The position numbers and the translations under genes were made by a program. The notes under the pieces are model-generated. The model did not search any database. It was given only the letters and a program-made list of their open reading frames with translations, and was not told the DNA's origin. Shown one piece after another: positions 63,875-64,000 of a stretch of DNA of 64,000 nucleotides (position 1 is its first letter; each line of letters opens with the position of its first letter). Source of the DNA: Eutrophocola sp964629325 (GTDB lineage: Bacteria > Pseudomonadota > Gammaproteobacteria > Pseudomonadales > Pseudohongiellaceae); the NCBI GenBank assembly GCA_964629325.1, contig CAZVSC010000001.1, positions 62,001 to 126,000 on the forward strand. The letters run 5' to 3'.

Positions 63875-64000
63875 TGATCCTGCATACGGTCAACAAGGTT
63901 GCCCCTTGCCTGGACAGGTGCATGGCGCTGGCGTCACCGGAAGATACGATTCTGTTGATAGAAGAAGCCGCCTATGCCGCCGCGGGAAGCGACTCCGCCA
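63874..64000 (+). CDS. tusB: Sulfur relay protein TusB (partial, cut by window end)
   Basis: The first 42 codons of a DsrH-like protein: MILHTVNKVAPC, then DTILLIEEAAYAA, as in TusB. The start overlaps the tusC stop by 1 bp. The rest lies outside the window; tusE (dsrC) would be expected next. Confidence 0.85.
   Translation, partial: MILHTVNKVAPCLDRCMALASPEDTILLIEEAAYAAAGSDSA

Overview
The window is a stretch of gammaproteobacterial core chromosome. The evidence is the gene order rne / rluC-yceF-yceD-rpmF-fabD-fabG-acpP-fabF-pabC-mltG-tmk-holB-pilZ and the order tRNA-Ser(UGA)-yccA-tusDCB, together with an IbpA-type small heat-shock protein, EtfAB/ETF-QO, TatD and Prc. The content (ETF system, AddAB-like recombination nuclease in place of RecBCD, PQQ/cytochrome c proteins) suggests an aerobic, possibly marine, non-enteric lineage. 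The genus cannot be read from the sequence. No prophage, insertion sequence or CRISPR array was seen; the only mobile-element-like gene is a lone tyrosine recombinase.

Region 1 (1-16.6 kb) holds two MoxR/von Willebrand-type loci facing each other. The rightward one is moxR (broken by a one-base frameshift)-DUF58-TgpA-like transglutaminase. The leftward one is moxR-DUF58-DUF4381-batA-batB/C-batD with overlapping genes. Between them lie a PAP2 phosphatase, a DUF1653 gene, acetyltransferase debris, two small unknown genes, an hsp20 gene with a sigma32-like promoter and a ROSE-type RNA thermometer, and gdhA. A glutaredoxin-like gene follows.

Region 2 (15.6-28 kb) holds a VanY-like peptidase, tatD, ilvE, topA, an MscS-family channel, a three-gene periplasmic redox group (monoheme cytochrome-like protein, four-helix membrane protein, cytochrome c-PQQ propeller dehydrogenase) and a DAHP synthase. 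Region 3 (28-38.5 kb) holds addA/addB-like genes, ETF-QO diverging from etfB-etfA, and yceI.

Region 4 (38.5-52.4 kb) is the rne-fab-holB core. rne is preceded by an unusually long non-coding leader of about 840 nt that probably serves autoregulation. The fab operon runs from yceD through pilZ, and plsX and fabH are missing from their usual place between rpmF and fabD. yceD has a near-consensus promoter that ends 8 nt before its ATG, which suggests a leaderless message.

Region 5 (52.4-64 kb) holds an LhgO-like oxidase, gamma-glutamyltransferase, alkB, a ribbon-helix-helix regulator with repeated upstream motifs, glutathione reductase, the orphan tyrosine recombinase behind a 12-bp perfect palindrome, prc, tRNA-Ser, yccA and tusDCB (tusB cut by the window end). 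I found no clear new defence or mobile system. The strongest leads are the RNA thermometer, the rne leader, the frameshifted moxR beside a second intact MoxR locus, the PQQ/cytochrome group and several short repeat arrays at promoters.
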